Shown in pieces: positions 1 to 7,697 of a DNA stretch of 41,149 bases. The DNA is from Avoscillospira sp045580485. GTDB taxonomy: Bacteria > Bacillota > Clostridia > Oscillospirales > Oscillospiraceae. Location: positions 1 through 41,149 of the forward strand of contig JAZNNW010000130.1 in NCBI GenBank assembly GCA_045580485.1, in the 5' to 3' direction. The notes under the pieces are model-generated. The model was not told the DNA's origin. It saw only the letters and a list, made by a program, of their open reading frames with translations, and made no database searches. The first letter of the stretch is position 1. Each line of letters opens with the position of its first letter. The translations under genes and the position numbers were made by a program.

Positions 1-847
1 CCTTGCAGGTGGCGGTCCACTCGGGCTCGCTGACGTCGAACTCCTTCAGCTCGATGCCGCCGTAGGTCACCACGATCTTGGCCTTGTCCATCATGATCTC
101 AAAGCGGTTGGTGCCATGGGCGTCACCGGTGCTGGTCACGAATACGCCGGTAGCGCCGTTTTCATACTCCACCCAGGTGGTCACATCGTCCTCCACCTCG
201 ACGTCGTGCCACTGGCCGAACTTCATGTGGGTCTGCACCTTCACCGGCATGCCGCAGATCCACTGCCACAGGTCCAGCTGATGGGGGCACTGATTCAGTA
301 GCACGCCGCCGCCTTCTCCTGCCCATGTGGCACGCCAGCCGCCGGAGTTGTAGTAAGCCTGAGGGCGGTACCAGTCGGTGATGATCCAGTTGGTACGGCG
401 AATCTGACCATAATTGCCGGACTGCACCAACTCCCGGAGCTTGCGGTAGACACAGTTGGTCCGCTGGTTGAACATCATACCGAACTTGACCTCGGGATGG
501 GCGGCGGCGACTTCGTTCATCTCACGGGCCTGTTTCGTATAGACAGCGGCTGGCTTTTCCACCATCACATGGATGCCCCGGTTCATACATTCGATGGCAT
601 ACTGGGCATGGAAGTAGTGAGGAATGGAGACGATACAGCTGTCAATGAGACCGCTGTCCAGCATCTCCATGGCATCGCTGAACCATGTGACTTCGAAGCC
701 CTGTTCCTTTCCCCATGCGATTCGTTCGGGGTTGATGTCCGCCACAGCCACCAGTTCGATCTCGGGGCAGTTTCCGTTTCTGACATTGTTGGCATGGGCG
801 GTTCCAATATTCCCAAACCCAATGATACCTAATTTAATTTTGTCCAT
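1..847 (-). CDS. Gfo/Idh/MocA-family NAD(P)-dependent oxidoreductase (partial, C-terminus outside window)
   Basis: Reading from ATG at 847-845, behind an AAGGAG site, the frame stays open for 282 codons to the left edge, so the C-terminus is missing. The N-terminus is a Rossmann fold (GIIGFGNIG near residues 7-15), followed by the family EKP motif (residues 97-99, Lys usually catalytic) and later a CPHQLD segment matching the conserved His/Asp region. The family oxidises or reduces sugars and cyclitols with NAD(P). It is the fourth gene after uxuA, uxuB and a TIM-barrel isomerase, 19 bases behind the last. That context suggests action on a uronate, aldonate or glycoside entering the uronate pathway. 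The substrate cannot be read from sequence; myo-inositol or 3-keto-glycoside chemistry are both possible. Confidence 0.9.
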   Translation of the reverse strand, partial: MDKIKLGIIGFGNIGTAHANNVRNGNCPEIELVAVADINPERIAWGKEQGFEVTWFSDAMEMLDSGLIDSCIVSIPHYFHAQYAIECMNRGIHVMVEKPAAVYTKQAREMNEVAAAHPEVKFGMMFNQRTNCVYRKLRELVQSGNYGQIRRTNWIITDWYRPQAYYNSGGWRATWAGEGGGVLLNQCPHQLDLWQWICGMPVKVQTHMKFGQWHDVEVEDDVTTWVEYENGATGVFVTSTGDAHGTNRFEIMMDKAKIVVTYGGIELKEFDVSEPEWTATCK

Positions 848-866
848 ATTCAGAAGCTCCTTTTGG

Positions 867-1697
867 TCAGATGAGTTCCTTAAAAGCGTTGCAGGCTACA
901 TCGAAAGCAGTGTCGGCATCGGGATAGTGGTAGGCGATCCGACTTCTGTCGCCTTCCTGCTCCAAGGCAGCCAGACCGTCAAACAAAGACAGATGAGGCT
1001 CGATGGTGAAGTGGCTGCCACCCTTGGCGATGTAGGCCTTGACGATTTTTTCCAGATTGCCGACTCCCTTGCCGGCAGGGACCACAAAGCCGTCAGCCAG
1101 AGCATCCTTGATGTGCATATAGTAAACCCGGTCACCCAGCAGCTCCCAAGCCTGCCAGGTGTCCTGATTACACTGGACAAAATTGGCAGGATCGAAGACG
1201 CATTTCAGCTGGGGAACACTTTTCAGAATGTCCAGACAGCGGGGCGCATTGTCGCCGTAGATGCCTTTTTCGTTTTCGTGGCACAGGTTGATACCGGTGG
1301 GTGCGGCCACTTCTGCCATGGCAGCAAGCTGATCCATGACTTTGTTTCTGTACAGGGCGGGATCTTCCTCCTTGGGCATGAAGAAGGAGAACATCCGCAG
1401 GTTCTTTGTCTGCAGAATATCTGCGATCTCCAAAGTGTGCTTCAGCTTGTCCAGATGGGCGTGGAAGTCACCGTCAATGGAAATCTTGCCCATGGGTGAG
1501 CCTACGGAGCCTGTCGCAAGACCGGCATCGTCCAGCTTTTTCTTTACTTCTTTTGCCTTTTCCAGAGAAATGTCGGAAACGGTCACACCGTCCACACCCC
1601 GAATCTCCAGACCCTGTAAGCCGTTGCGCTCCATGGCGGCAATCTGACCCTCCATCATGGAGGATGCTTCATCTGCAAATGCGTAAATTCTAATCAT
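867..1697 (-). CDS. sugar phosphate isomerase/epimerase-type TIM-barrel protein
   Basis: A 276-residue protein of the xylose isomerase-like TIM-barrel (AP endonuclease 2) superfamily. Likely metal ligands appear in order in CHENEKG (Glu), CVFDPANF (Asp), YMHIKDA (His) and FTIEPH (Glu), the usual pattern for a divalent-metal isomerase, epimerase or lyase. No signal peptide is seen, so it is cytoplasmic. ATG at 1697 starts 2 bases after the uxuB stop and the oxidoreductase follows, so all four genes are probably one transcript. In this superfamily, partners of Gfo/Idh/MocA enzymes include inositol enzymes and 3-keto-glycoside-cleaving enzymes. The reaction here is unknown. It is a distant relative of the paralogs at 15483-17281. 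Confidence 0.85.
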   Translation of the reverse strand: MIRIYAFADEASSMMEGQIAAMERNGLQGLEIRGVDGVTVSDISLEKAKEVKKKLDDAGLATGSVGSPMGKISIDGDFHAHLDKLKHTLEIADILQTKNLRMFSFFMPKEEDPALYRNKVMDQLAAMAEVAAPTGINLCHENEKGIYGDNAPRCLDILKSVPQLKCVFDPANFVQCNQDTWQAWELLGDRVYYMHIKDALADGFVVPAGKGVGNLEKIVKAYIAKGGSHFTIEPHLSLFDGLAALEQEGDRSRIAYHYPDADTAFDVACNAFKELI

Positions 1698-1699
1698 TG

Positions 1700-2548
1700 T
1701 TATACCCCCGAATAGGCGGAGAAACCGCCGTCTACCGGCAAAACCACGCCGGTGATAAAACCTGCTGCTTCGTTGTTCAAAAGGAAGAGCAATGCGCCTT
1801 CCAGTTCCTCCGGCTGACCGAAGCGACCCATGGGTGTGGCAGCCAGAATCTTGCCTGTACGGGCTGTGGGTGTGCCGTCATCGTTCCAGAGAAGCTTGGC
1901 GTTCTGCTTGGTGGAGAAGAAGCCGGGAGCGATGGCATTGACCCGGATACCTACCCGGCTGAAGTGAACGGCAAGCCACTGAGTGAAATTGGAAATGGCA
2001 GCCTTTGCACCGGAATAGGCAGGGATTTTGGTCAAAGGTGTGTAGGCGTTCATGCTGGAAATGTTGAGGATGCTGCAGCCCTCCCGACCGACCATCTGCC
2101 GGGCAAAGGTTTGGGTGGGCAGCAGTGTGCCAAGGAAGTTCAGATTGAACACAAATCCCACGCCGTCGGCATCCAGATCAAAAAAACTCTTGGTATCGCC
2201 ATCGATATCGCCGGGTTCAAAATATTCCTTGTCTGTGGTGGCCTTGGGGTTGTTGCCGCCGGCACCGTTGATGAGGATATCGCATTTGCCGAGGACTTTT
2301 TCTACTTCATCGGCAACGGCATAGCAGCTGGCCTTATCCAAGGCATTGCAGGCAAAGGCTTTGGCAATGCCGCCTTCTGTGGTGATTTCCTGTGCCACAG
2401 CTTGTGCTGATTCCAGATTGATATCCAGCAGGGCAACCTTTGCACCGGCTCTTGCCAGAACCTTGGAGAAATTGGAGCAGAGCACACCGCCTGCGCCGGT
2501 GACAACGGCGACCTTTCCACGCAGATTCGTATTGAGAACATTTTTCAT
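1700..2548 (-). CDS. uxuB: SDR-family D-mannonate oxidoreductase (fructuronate reductase)
   Basis: A 282-residue short-chain dehydrogenase. It shows the TGxxGxxx cofactor motif (VTGAGGVLC, residues 16-24), an NGAGG segment (94-98) and the catalytic Ser-Tyr-Lys set (Ser164/165, Tyr178, Lys182 in AYSGAK). Genes of this SDR type directly after mannonate dehydratase in Bacillota are D-mannonate oxidoreductases, interconverting D-fructuronate and D-mannonate; they are unrelated to the long-chain UxuB of enterobacteria. The start codon overlaps the uxuA stop by 4 bases (ATGA), indicating translational coupling. The substrate assignment rests on context plus family; the SDR fold itself is certain. 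Confidence 0.87.
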   Translation of the reverse strand: MKNVLNTNLRGKVAVVTGAGGVLCSNFSKVLARAGAKVALLDINLESAQAVAQEITTEGGIAKAFACNALDKASCYAVADEVEKVLGKCDILINGAGGNNPKATTDKEYFEPGDIDGDTKSFFDLDADGVGFVFNLNFLGTLLPTQTFARQMVGREGCSILNISSMNAYTPLTKIPAYSGAKAAISNFTQWLAVHFSRVGIRVNAIAPGFFSTKQNAKLLWNDDGTPTARTGKILAATPMGRFGQPEELEGALLFLLNNEAAGFITGVVLPVDGGFSAYSGV

Positions 2549-3597
2549 TTGTAACCCTCCGCTTTTTCACAGGCTTCAAAGAGACCGTTGATATAAGCTG
2601 CACCCAGAGCACGATCATAGAGACCGTAGCCTGGCTTACCGGTTTCGCCCCAGATCATCCGTCCGTGATCGGGACGGACATAGCCATCAAAGCCGGTCTC
2701 CACCAAGGCGTTGACGATTTTGTACATATCCATAGAGCCGGTTTTGGAGAGATGTCCTCTCTCTTCAAAGCTGCCGTCCTCCATCAGCTGTACCTGACGG
2801 ATGTGCATAAAGGCAATGCGATCCATGGCACTGTATTTCCGTACCATGTTGGGGATATCATTGAAATTGGCGCAGCCAAGAGAACCGGTGCAGAAGCACA
2901 GAGAGTTAGCAGGGCTGTCCACAATGGCAAGGAGCCTGTCCAGGTTTTCTTCATTGGTGACGATCCGGGGAATCCCAAAGATGGGATAGGGAGGATCGTC
3001 GGGGTGGATGGCCATGCGGACACCACATTCCTCGGCAACGGGGATGATCTTCTTCAGGAAGGTCTCCAGATTGTGCCAAAGACCGGCTTCTCCCAGCTTG
3101 CCGTAGGCAGAAATGAGCTCCCGCACTTCCTCCTGAGTGTAGCTGGCATCCCGGCCGGGCAGGTGGATATCATCCTCCAGCGGGTTCAGATCCTTCATCT
3201 GGTCCCAGTACATAACAAGACTGGTGGAGCCGTCGGAGGCTTTCTTATCCAGTTGGGTCCTTGTCCAGTCGAACACGGGCATGAAGTTATAGGTGATGCA
3301 CTTGACACCGTATTTGGCACAGCGGCGGATGTTTTCGCAGTAGACCTCTGTGAGGCGTTCAGCATCAGCGGTGCCCAGCTTGATCTCTTCGGGAACCGGG
3401 ACAGATTCCACAATGTCAAAGAGCATGCCGTTGGCTTCTACCTGCGCCTTCATTCGGGCAAGGCTTTCCTCCGGCCAGACCTCACCGGGCTTTACATCGT
3501 AGACGGCACTGACGATGGAGCGCATATTGGGAATTTGACGGATGTATTCCAAAGAAATGGGGTCGCTTTCCCCATACCAGCGAAACGATAGTTTCAT
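2545..3597 (-). CDS. uxuA: mannonate dehydratase
   Basis: A 350-residue protein matching UxuA, which dehydrates D-mannonate to 2-keto-3-deoxy-D-gluconate. The expected metal-site residues can be seen: His198 in AIHPDDPP, Cys236 in LCFCTGSLG, His265 in FMHIR and Asp310-His311 in RPDHGRMIWGE. The length is close to Bacillus-type UxuA (about 360). It is the first gene of the uxuA-uxuB-isomerase-oxidoreductase unit and is read away from the AraC gene at 3728. The ribosome binding site is AAGGAGG just before the ATG. Confidence 0.95.
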   Translation of the reverse strand: MKLSFRWYGESDPISLEYIRQIPNMRSIVSAVYDVKPGEVWPEESLARMKAQVEANGMLFDIVESVPVPEEIKLGTADAERLTEVYCENIRRCAKYGVKCITYNFMPVFDWTRTQLDKKASDGSTSLVMYWDQMKDLNPLEDDIHLPGRDASYTQEEVRELISAYGKLGEAGLWHNLETFLKKIIPVAEECGVRMAIHPDDPPYPIFGIPRIVTNEENLDRLLAIVDSPANSLCFCTGSLGCANFNDIPNMVRKYSAMDRIAFMHIRQVQLMEDGSFEERGHLSKTGSMDMYKIVNALVETGFDGYVRPDHGRMIWGETGKPGYGLYDRALGAAYINGLFEACEKAEGYK

Positions 3598-3620
3598 AAA
3601 TTGCCTCCTTTTTTGGCTTC

Positions 3621-3649
3621 AATTTAGTATATTATAAAAATATTTTCAA
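3621..3649 (-). promoter_or_regulatory. putative promoter of the uxuA operon
   Basis: On the minus strand TTGAAA (3649-3644) is followed after 17 bases by TAAATT (3626-3621), upstream of uxuA. The -35 box lies in a 9-base inverted repeat (ATTTTCAAT at 3642-3650, ATTGAAAAT at 3677-3685) shared with the divergent promoter. The -10 is only a 4/6 match, so this is a reasonable but unproven call. Confidence 0.5.
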
Positions 3650-3677
3650 TTAAATAAGGTTAGGGACCGAAAAAACA

Positions 3678-3706
3678 TTGAAAATTGTCCGATATGGGAT
3701 TATGAT
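3678..3706 (+). promoter_or_regulatory. promoter of the AraC-family regulator at 3728
   Basis: TTGAAA (3678-3683), 17 bases, TATGAT (3701-3706). Transcription from about 3713 would leave a leader of about 15 bases containing only the GGAGGTGA site. Its -35 is the right arm of the inverted repeat shared with the uxuA promoter. Confidence 0.7.
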
Positions 3707-3727
3707 AGCTTTGTGGAGGTGATTTCC

Positions 3728-4504
3728 ATGATCGAAGCTCAGCACAACTATACCGAACAGCCGGTTTCAGAACTTTTCACCATGCATACCCATGACCGCT
3801 ATGAGATTTTCTGTTTTCTCAAAGGCGAAGCCCGGTACTATGTGGAGGGCACAGTTTATAATTTGAGACCCGGTGACATTCTCATCATGAAAAAAGCAGA
3901 GGCCCATACCCTGCTGCTAAAGAGTGATGCGCCTTATGAGCGGATCGTGGTATATTTTACCGCCGAGGCTTTGTTAGGGGATTTTCAGAGCAGTATGCTC
4001 TCTTTCTTGGATGAACGCCCCCTTGGCTCTGACAATCGGTACAGGGCGTCTGCCTCCTGGCAGACCTGTCTGAAGAAAATCGTGGAAAATCCCGACAGGG
4101 AGGTAAAGCGGCTGTATCTGACAGTGCTGTTGACGGAGCTGCAGGCAGCCAAGCCACAGACGAAAGAAGAGCGGGAGCATAAAGACAATTTGGGTGCGCT
4201 GATTACCTATCTCAACGAGAACCTTGCCGGAGAGCTGTCTTTGGATGCCCTTTGCCGGCGGTTCTATATCAGCCGCTCCCACCTCACGGAGCGGTTTAAG
4301 CGGTTGACCGGCACGACCGTTTCGGAGTATATCCGAACCAAACGGCTGGTCATGGCGAAGATGCTGCTGCAGGAGGGAGTAAAACCTACTTCAGCGGCGA
4401 TCCAATGCGGTTTCCGAGAATATTCCTCTTTTTTCTATGCCTATAAGAAAAAATACGGCGTTTCGCCAAAAGAAGAATACAACAAAAAAAGCTCACGATC
4501 CTAA
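3728..4504 (+). CDS. AraC-family transcriptional regulator with cupin sensor domain
   Basis: A 258-residue regulator. The N-terminal cupin/sugar-binding domain carries MHTHDRYEIF and LRPGDILIMKKAEAH; the C-terminal AraC DNA-binding domain has two helix-turn-helix units (SLDALCRRFYISRSHLTERF and a second ending YKKKYGVSPKEE). I start at ATG 3728, because GGAGGTGA (3715-3722) sits 5 bases before it; an in-frame GTG at 3713 would overlap that site. It is divergent from uxuA, so it probably controls the uxuA operon in response to a uronate or derivative (inference from position). The stop codon lies in the loop of a terminator hairpin, so the last residues KKSSRS are partly encoded by its stem. 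Confidence 0.9.
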   Translation: MIEAQHNYTEQPVSELFTMHTHDRYEIFCFLKGEARYYVEGTVYNLRPGDILIMKKAEAHTLLLKSDAPYERIVVYFTAEALLGDFQSSMLSFLDERPLGSDNRYRASASWQTCLKKIVENPDREVKRLYLTVLLTELQAAKPQTKEEREHKDNLGALITYLNENLAGELSLDALCRRFYISRSHLTERFKRLTGTTVSEYIRTKRLVMAKMLLQEGVKPTSAAIQCGFREYSSFFYAYKKKYGVSPKEEYNKKSSRS

Positions 4505-4518
4505 GATCGTGAGCTTTT
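4487..4518. terminator. bidirectional intrinsic terminator between araC and the DUF4097 gene
   Basis: A 14-base perfect stem (AAAAGCTCACGATC with GATCGTGAGCTTTT) and loop CTAA, with A and T runs outside. It serves the plus-strand regulator, whose TAA stop lies in the loop, and the minus-strand operon ending at 4522. Confidence 0.85.
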
Positions 4519-4521
4519 GGC

Positions 4522-5355
4522 TTATTCTGCAACGGAGAGCCTGATATCGCCAGTGTCGGTGATGACAATACAGTCGCCGCCTCGGGTATCCCAGGGGATT
4601 TCCACACTGCCGGTGTCGCTTTCCGCCCGGAAGAGCTTGTCCGTCATCAATGTGCCGGTTACATCGCCGGTGTCGGTCTCCACATAGAGGCTTTCAGCAT
4701 CGGCTTTTTCAAAGGTCACATCGCCCGTATCATTCTCAATCTTCATATCTTTGAGGGTGACGGTGTTGACGATTTTGATATGACCGGTATCGCTGTCCAG
4801 TTCCAGAGAACCGGCGCTCAGACCCAGCAGCAGGGTATCGCCGGTATCTGTGGAGACGGAGAGTTTGCCGGAGAGGTCAGCCTGCCAGTCTACATCGCCG
4901 GTGTCGGTTTCAATGTCTGCGATGGAGAAGAGAAACGCACCGGGCATGTGAAGATCGCCGGTATCAGTTTCGGCGGTAAAATTGACATAGCGGCTCTGAG
5001 GCAGATAAATTTCTACGGACATGGTGCCGAAGGAGAACATCTGTTCATACCAGCGGCGGGCATCGGTATAGATGACGGTCAGGGTGTCATTCTGGACGGA
5101 TACTGTATGATACTGTCGCTCGGTTTCTGTCAGGATGACTTTGCAAGTGCCGTCCAGAGCGGGAAAGAACTGCACATCGGCAGTATCCACTTCGATGGCA
5201 ATATTCTGGAAATCTTCGGTGATCTCGTGGGTGTTCTGGATGCTGCCGGACTGAAAGAAATCAAAGGTGAAATCTGTGGCAAACAAAGCGGCGGCAGTGA
5301 GAAGAAGACCCAACACTACCAAACCGGCGGCAATGATAAGAAGCATTTTTTTCAT
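4522..5355 (-). CDS. DUF4097-type membrane-anchored beta-repeat protein
   Basis: A 277-residue protein with one N-terminal membrane segment or uncleaved signal (about residues 4-26, hydrophobic after MKKM) and then an extracytoplasmic domain. That domain is a very regular repeat: DTG occurs at residues 131, 151, 170, 189, 209, 228, 247 and 267, every 19-20 residues, usually as DTGD. This fits the stacked beta-strand DUF4097 family often found with PadR and HAAS/DUF1700 genes, related to LiaG-like envelope proteins. No enzyme motif is seen. It starts 4 bases after the HAAS gene and is last in the operon. A role in envelope sensing or structure is inferred from family context only. Confidence 0.85.
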   Translation of the reverse strand: MKKMLLIIAAGLVVLGLLLTAAALFATDFTFDFFQSGSIQNTHEITEDFQNIAIEVDTADVQFFPALDGTCKVILTETERQYHTVSVQNDTLTVIYTDARRWYEQMFSFGTMSVEIYLPQSRYVNFTAETDTGDLHMPGAFLFSIADIETDTGDVDWQADLSGKLSVSTDTGDTLLLGLSAGSLELDSDTGHIKIVNTVTLKDMKIENDTGDVTFEKADAESLYVETDTGDVTGTLMTDKLFRAESDTGSVEIPWDTRGGDCIVITDTGDIRLSVAE

Positions 5356-5359
5356 GATA

Positions 5360-5890
5360 TTACCCCTTTCGGAAGATGGAGCGGCAGGTCTTGACCGTCA
5401 ACCGCCAGATGGCTTTAGCCGTCAGAATACAGAAGAACCAGAGGGGGATGGCCAGACCCAGACAGACCAGACCGGGGCCGATCAAAGCCAGAGCGGCATA
5501 GGGCTTCCAGAGGGTCAGCAGAACCAGTCCGCCCAGAACACCGGCGATGCCGCAGGCGGCAAAGGTCAGTTCCGCGGCAAACAGGATGATGACAGCGGTC
5601 AGCAGCAGAACGGCAGCGGTGATGAGCAGGGGGAACCACAGGGGAAAACCCAAAATCAGCAGCAGGATGATACCCCAGGAGATTTTCTTTTTGGGAGGCA
5701 GTTCGGAAAGCACCTGCGCTGCAATGATTTGCGGTGTGCCGATGTCGGCAATGACGGCTTCTTCCGTCAGACCTTCTTCCAGCCTATCATCAATCAACTC
5801 TCTGTAAAAGTCAAGGGTTTTCTTTCTGTCTTTCCGGGGCAGAGACGCCAAAGCTTGCTCCAAAGCGGAAAGGAATTTCTTTTTATTCAT
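5360..5890 (-). CDS. HAAS/DUF1700 domain membrane protein
   Basis: A 176-residue protein. Residues 1 to about 65 form the helical HAAS-type domain (MNKKKFLSALEQAL, ELIDDRLEEGLTEEAVIADI). About four hydrophobic segments follow between residues 68 and 165, ending in a short basic tail. The family is usually encoded between a PadR regulator and DUF4097 proteins, exactly as here: the start overlaps padR by 8 bases and the DUF4097 gene follows after 4. It is probably an inner-membrane component of the same envelope module. The molecular function is unknown. Confidence 0.85.
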   Translation of the reverse strand: MNKKKFLSALEQALASLPRKDRKKTLDFYRELIDDRLEEGLTEEAVIADIGTPQIIAAQVLSELPPKKKISWGIILLLILGFPLWFPLLITAAVLLLTAVIILFAAELTFAACGIAGVLGGLVLLTLWKPYAALALIGPGLVCLGLAIPLWFFCILTAKAIWRLTVKTCRSIFRKG

Positions 5891-6203
5891 GAGGCAACTG
5901 CTCCTTTACAATAAACTGATAAATGGACAAAAGCTCTGACCATTCCGCTTTGAAGGTTTCGATGCGGGCAAGACCTTCGGATGTGATACGGTAGTATTTT
6001 CGCAGCCGTCCGTTGTGCTCGGCGGTGCGGACAGTCAGCATCTTTGCTGCTTCCAAACGGCGGAGAATGGGATACAGGGTGGATTCGGAAATCTCCACAT
6101 AGGGTTTCATATCCTTGATAATCTGATAGCCGTAGGAATCCTCATCTTTAATGGCTGCCAGAACGCACACATCCAGCAAGCCCCGTTTCAGTTGAATATC
6201 CAT
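5883..6203 (-). CDS. PadR-family transcriptional regulator
   Basis: A 106-residue winged-helix protein with the PadR hallmarks: an N-terminal RGLLDVCVLAAI helix, the YGYQIIKDM segment, the recognition region ESTLYPILRRLE and the wing with KYYRIT. It is first in the padR-HAAS-DUF4097 operon, with AGGAGG before the ATG. PadR proteins generally repress their own operon until an effector or envelope stress signal appears; autoregulation is inferred. It lies between the two uronate units but has no obvious link to sugar metabolism. Confidence 0.92.
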   Translation of the reverse strand: MDIQLKRGLLDVCVLAAIKDEDSYGYQIIKDMKPYVEISESTLYPILRRLEAAKMLTVRTAEHNGRLRKYYRITSEGLARIETFKAEWSELLSIYQFIVKEQLPHE

Positions 6204-6220
6204 ACAATACCTCCTGTAAC

Positions 6221-6252
6221 ATTATACTATATTATGCGTGGTATGTTGTCAA
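6221..6252 (-). promoter_or_regulatory. putative promoter region of padR operon
   Basis: On the minus strand a perfect TTGACA (6252-6247) lies upstream of padR. The best -10, TATAAT (6226-6221), is 20 bases away, longer than usual. A 17-base spacing would use TAGTAT instead. Either an activator-dependent or poorly spaced promoter is possible, so only the region is called. Confidence 0.45.
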
Positions 6253-6253
6253 G

Positions 6254-6283
6254 AAGAAATCCGTCCATGTGGACGGATTTCTT
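6254..6283 (-). terminator. terminator hairpin of the uxa operon
   Basis: A stem of up to 14 bases (AAGAAATCCGTCCA with TGGACGGATTTCTT) just after the uxaA stop. The T tract is interrupted (TTTCTTCTT), and the hairpin ends next to the padR -35 region, so it also isolates the two units. Confidence 0.7.
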
Positions 6284-6296
6284 GTAATTTGGATCA

Positions 6297-7697
6297 CTAC
6301 AGTGTCACGCCGGTTTTGTAGAAAGCGATCTCGCGGATATCTTCGCTCTTGCACAGGTAGGTGCCGTTGACGGTCTGCTCAATGAGGGCATACAGTCCGT
6401 CGGCGTCCATGTCATAGGCATTGAAGTCGATCCAGTTTTGCTTTTTGGTCGCCATGGGCGTATTGGAGGCGATCTTCATGGTAGGCACAAAGGTGCTGAA
6501 GGGCGTACCTCTGCCGGTGGTGAACAGCACCAGCTGGCAGCCGGAGGCTGCCAGAGCCGTGGCAGCGATAAGATCGTTGCCGGGGGCATTGAGGGTACTG
6601 ACGCCCTGTTTTTTCACCAGTTCTCCATAGTCCAGCACATCGACGATGGCGGTGGTACCGGCCTTTTCGATACAACCCAGAGATTTTTCCTCCAGAGTGG
6701 TGATACCGCCCTCCCGGTTGCCGGGGCTGGGGTTCTCATAGACCGGGAATCCCTGATCCAGATAATACTGCTTGAAGTTACGGATCATAGCTTCGTATTT
6801 CTCAAAAACAGCCTTGCTTTCGCACTTGTTCATGAGAATCTGCTCGGCGCCGAACATCTCCGGCCCTTCCGTGAGAATGGCGCTGCCGCCGGCAGCCACC
6901 ACCCGGTCACAGATCTTGCCCACCAGAGGATTGGCGGTCAAGCCGGAATAGGCATCGCTGCCGCCGCACTTGAGACCGATGCAAAGCTGGGAGAAGGGCA
7001 CTTCCTCTCTTTCCAGCTTGGCGGCTTCTGCTGCGGCTTTTTCCAGAATTGCCATGGCTGCTGCATGCTCGTCTTCCTCATCCTGACAGTTGAGGAAGGC
7101 GATATGGTCATGGGGCAGAGAGGCAAGTTCCTCCTTGATGCCGCCCAGACCGTTGTTCTCACAGCCAAGTCCTACCATCAGCACAAAGGCGGCGTTGGGG
7201 TTCTGGGCAATGGCGCAAAGCAGCTTGCGGATATTGGCATGGTCCTGCCCCAGCTGGCTGCAGCCGAAGGGATGGGTCAGGGCATAAATGCCGTCCAGAG
7301 AGCCACGGACAAACTTCTGGGCGTCCTTTGCCAGACGCATACAGACATTGTTGACGCAGCCCACAGAGGGAATGATGTAAATTTCATTGCGGATACCGGC
7401 ACGGCGGTCTTTTCTGGGGAAGCCCATAAAGGTCGCAGGCTGTGCCTCGTAGGTTTCCGCATGAAAATCATAGGTGTAGGTGGGGTCTTCATCCAGATGG
7501 GAGCAGACATTGTGGGAATGGACCCAGTCGCCCTTGGAGATGTTCGCCTTCGCTCTGCCGATGATCTGCCCGTATTTGACGATATAGGCACCTTCGGCGA
7601 TGTCGCAAAGGGCGATTTTATGTCCGGCAGGGATCGTTCCCTCCGCCGTCAGACAGACCGCCACATTGTCCTTGGGGTTGATCTGCAGGATGCTCAT
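6297..7697 (-). CDS. uxaA: altronate dehydratase
   Basis: A 466-residue protein with both parts of UxaA in one chain: an N-terminal SAF-like domain (about residues 1-75) and the large C-terminal catalytic domain, with VGLGCENNG, IGLKCGGSDAYSG, LTEGPEMFGAEQ and GRGTPFSTFVP as recognisable conserved segments. It dehydrates D-altronate to 2-keto-3-deoxy-D-gluconate, the last step before the shared kinase and aldolase. The length is slightly below the usual 490-500. The start overlaps the uxaB stop by 4 bases. It is last in the five-gene unit running from 12686. Confidence 0.95.
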   Translation of the reverse strand: MSILQINPKDNVAVCLTAEGTIPAGHKIALCDIAEGAYIVKYGQIIGRAKANISKGDWVHSHNVCSHLDEDPTYTYDFHAETYEAQPATFMGFPRKDRRAGIRNEIYIIPSVGCVNNVCMRLAKDAQKFVRGSLDGIYALTHPFGCSQLGQDHANIRKLLCAIAQNPNAAFVLMVGLGCENNGLGGIKEELASLPHDHIAFLNCQDEEDEHAAAMAILEKAAAEAAKLEREEVPFSQLCIGLKCGGSDAYSGLTANPLVGKICDRVVAAGGSAILTEGPEMFGAEQILMNKCESKAVFEKYEAMIRNFKQYYLDQGFPVYENPSPGNREGGITTLEEKSLGCIEKAGTTAIVDVLDYGELVKKQGVSTLNAPGNDLIAATALAASGCQLVLFTTGRGTPFSTFVPTMKIASNTPMATKKQNWIDFNAYDMDADGLYALIEQTVNGTYLCKSEDIREIAFYKTGVTL

